DNA of 64,000 bases from Culex pipiens pallens (Eukaryota > Arthropoda > Insecta > Diptera > Culicidae): positions 64,430,817 to 64,494,816 of the forward strand of contig NC_068938.1 in the NCBI RefSeq assembly GCF_016801865.2, read 5' to 3'. Position numbers and translations under genes: made by a program. The notes under the pieces are model-generated. The model did not search any database. It was not told where the DNA came from and saw only the letters and a program-made list of their open reading frames with translations. This document shows positions 61,130-64,000 of this stretch, one piece after another (positions within the stretch are counted from its first letter, which is position 1; each line of letters starts with the position of its first letter).

Positions 61130-62740
61130 GAGCAACTCTCTACGAAATCGGTCTTTTTTATTTTAAATTTTGGTATTTTTTAATACAGCTGAAAGTTTGA
61201 TGGTATTTTCGGAATGCCAAAAGAAGCCATTTTGCATCATTAGTTTGTCCACATGTAGGAAACAGCAAAAATCTGTATATTTTGATGGAATTTTTTGAGA
61301 AATTTGTTTTCTTCGGCAAAGTTGTAAGAATGGATAAAAACTATACTGAAAAAAATGATACACGGTAATTTTTTTGTGATTTTCAATTTCAAATTTTGTC
61401 TCTAAAACTTGATTTGCAAACAAAACACTAGTTTTTTTATATGTTTTAGGGGACATCAAATGTAAACTTTTCAGAAACATCCAGCTTGTGCAATAAATCT
61501 TTGACCGAGTTATGATTTTTTAATCAATACTTTTTTTTTCATAAAATCGAAATATTGGTCGCAAATTTTTTCAACTTAATTTTTCGATGTAAAAAGCCTT
61601 TTTAGGTAAGTTTTTGAAAAAAGTCACATTTTTTTAAATGCCCACTTTTGAAAAAAGTATTTTTGAAAAGCTGAGAAAATTCTTTATATTTTGTTTTCAT
61701 AAACTTGAACTTCATGAAACCTTAGTTGCTGTGATATTGCCATGCAAAGGTTTAAAAACAGGAAAATTGATGTTTTCTAAGTCTCATCCAAACAGCCCAC
61801 CATTTTCTAATGTCGATATCCCAGCATCTAATAATCCGATTTACAATTTTTAAATATTAAACATTTGTGAAATTTTCTTATCTTTTCGAAAACAATATTT
61901 TATTTTTTTGTTGAATGAAGACTAACATTTCAAAAGGGCGTAAAATTATTTCATATTTTAACTTACAAAAACGGACCATTTGTTGCTATGATATCGACAA
62001 TAGAAAATGGTGGATTGTTTGGTTGAGACTTTGAAAACATCAATTTTACTGTTTTAAATCTTTGCATGGCAATATCTCAGCAAGTGAGGGTCGTATCAAC
62101 AAAGTTCAAAACAGCAAAATATTAATAATTTTCTTAGCTTTTCGAAAATATTTTTTTCAAAAGTTGGCAAACATAAGCATGACTATTTTCAAAAACTTAC
62201 CTAAAAAAGACTTTTTACATCGAAAAATTAAGTTGCTCTAAATCAATTTTTCACTATAGGGACCATCCATAAACCACGTGGACACTTTTTTGGGAATCTA
62301 TAACCCCCCCCCCCCTTCGTGGACAATTGTCCATACAAAAAAAATCTTTTTTGTATGGATCGTGGACAATCGCCATATCCCCCCCCCCCCTAAAGTGTCC
62401 ACGTGGTTTATGGATGGTCCCATAGTACTTTTTGACTGCAAAATTGATTTTTCTTCGAAAAATGAGGTACACCATGATTTCGATTTTTGAAAAAATAAGT
62501 ATTGATCAATAAATCATAAAGATTAATTCTACAACCTTGAAATTTCTGAAAAGTTGACATTTGATGTTCTCTAAAACATATCAAAAAATAGAAAAAAAAA
62601 TAAAAATTGTGTTTTATTTGCAAATTAAGTTTTAGTGACAAAAAGTTAACTGAAAAATCATCCATGCCCACAACTTTGGCAAAGATCGACCAAAAAATCC
62701 TTCAAAAGATGCAGATTTAAAAAGCGAACTAATAAACAGA
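61130..62740. mobile_element. GAGCAATTCTC-family element, degraded copy
   Basis: The left terminus GAGCAACTCTCTACGAAATC starts at 61130. The internal blocks are present, but the right end is eroded. A 163-bp MITE is nested in it (62259-62421). Confidence 0.6.
62259..62421. mobile_element. 163-bp MITE, ATA duplication
   Basis: Ends GGGACCATCCATAAACCACG and its inverse, flanked by ATA (62256-62258 and 62422-62424). The interior folds on a TTGTATGGA/TCCATACAA-type stem with C-runs. Confidence 0.72.
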
Positions 62741-64000
62741 ATGAACTCTGAAGATGTTCACAATCGGAATTAATGGAAAAATCCCGGGAATTTTGCTTTT
62801 TTATTAAAAAAATACTTTGATGGAATACACGAAAACGAAGCATTCGAAAAATAACTCATAGGCTTTGGCCGTTTCTATTGTATGATTTCTACTCTGTCCA
62901 AGGCATCCTAAGGTTTGAGTATGGAAACTTTCCTTAAAGTTCCTTAGACCTCGTCTTTGAAGGATGTTGTACAAATAATGTGGACTCTACCCAAAAATAT
63001 ACAACAAAACACCGCAAAAGTACATGCACAATTCCAATTCATTCATGCCTGAAATCACGCGCATCGCAATCTCAACCACCCAAAACATGACTCATTTCAC
63101 AGATCGTCACCATCTGTCGGAACCAATTCATGCATCAAAGCTCTTAAAAAATGGTCCGCCTCAACACCATTCATCCTCCGTCATCGGCGGTGACTTTTAT
63201 GCTAAACACACACACACACAAACTCACATACACTCGTACGCTCATCTGGCGCTGATATCGAGATGATGAAGGATTGACAACACACGATGCAACTGCAGGC
63301 CAGAGATTCGCCAGACTCGTATGCACGTCCGTCTGGGTACACATTTGCAATCGAAGCATAAAATAGTGCCCATAAAGGTGGCAGCTTTTTTTTTTGCTCA
63401 GCTTCGAAGCTCCCACGCGCTAGTGCAGGTGTGTATGTTTGTTTGTGTGTGTGTGTGTGCCCGTTGGTGTGAATAGACCGATGATTGGGATTAGCTTCGG
63501 AGTGCAGTTTGTGCCGGGTCTGTCATAGAAGGTGCGGCAAATGACGTTGATGATGGGCCTTTCTGATGGATGCATTTGAGCATAAAGGGCGGGAAATTGT
63601 ACGTTGGGTGGCGAATCATTAGCTTCGAATGAACATCATTTGGGATTTCTTATCGATCTGTTGATGTTTAGAAAATTTAAAAAAAAAATGCTTGAGGTTT
63701 GAGAAACAACAACGTCCAAATGTGCTATAGTCTTAATCCAACCTACTATTTTATCCAAGTTCCAACCAAAGACATATTGTAGCAATCCCGTTTCCCAAAT
63801 CCTTCCTCCAACTAATGTAATCCTTTCGACAGCTCATTTGTCCTCCAAAACCTGCACGATCATCCTTGTTCCTCGTTCGCTCCTCATCCCGGCGAGCTTA
63901 AATTCTAAATTTCAGTAAAGGCGAAATCCCCACACAATCCCCAACTCTGATCCCGCCGGTTCTACTCAACTTCCCAAGAAACCTGAAATTGAACAAAACA
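62741..64000. other. Unique gene-free end of the window
   Basis: Repeat-poor and moderately GC-rich. It contains a (CA)n tract at about 63207-63222 and a (GT)n tract at about 63438-63458, but no recognised coding frame. It may belong to an intron or regulatory region of a gene beyond the window. Confidence 0.4.

Overview
The window looks like an intron-rich, transposon-saturated insect chromosome, most likely a culicine mosquito and probably Culex. The arguments are a split RR-2 cuticular-protein gene, two copies of a SINE made of two tRNA-like modules (the architecture of the Culex pipiens Twin family), and dense nested MITEs. Base composition is AT-rich. There is no sign of bacterial or organellar DNA. 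The species call is inference from family knowledge, not from a search.

Only one protein-coding host gene can be supported. It is on the minus strand and encodes a 207-residue cuticular protein with a signal peptide, a Rebers-Riddiford RR-2 chitin-binding domain and a His/Ala/Pro-rich tail. Three coding exons lie at 25216-26776. The first coding exon holds only 4 codons and sits about 19.8 kb upstream at 46561-46572, behind a TATA box at 46688-46696. The whole stretch 26777-46560 is therefore intron 1, filled with repeats and a few unique islands.

Layout: 1-2190 is A-skewed unique sequence, possibly the 3' end of a plus-strand transcript. 2190-3181 holds a jockey-like retroposon remnant with a SINE at its 3' end. 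4907-8953 is a 4-kb element with terminal inverted repeats that carries three adjoining 8-bp satellite arrays. 9823-10455 is a fourth 8-bp array. 10855-11930 may be a noncoding 5' exon on the plus strand. 12-25 kb is mostly MITEs, a second retroposon ORF1 remnant and a 2.07-kb hAT-type element. 25-46.7 kb is the cuticle gene. 47810-55676 is a 7.9-kb foldback-like structure with about 1.2-kb inverted arms built from 132-bp tandem repeats, enclosing a long-TIR element and a fifth 8-bp array. 55.9-62.7 kb is nested palindromic MITEs. 62.9-64 kb is unique, with CA/GT microsatellites.

The most unusual observations are these. All five large simple-sequence arrays have an 8-bp period, and two of them are near-complementary neighbours. 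The foldback arm nearest the cuticle gene carries repeated AACCGGTT/ACCGGT motifs, which match the known Grainyhead consensus, 1.7-2.3 kb upstream of its promoter. Two palindromic element families share a terminal core and each shows 4-bp target-site duplications.
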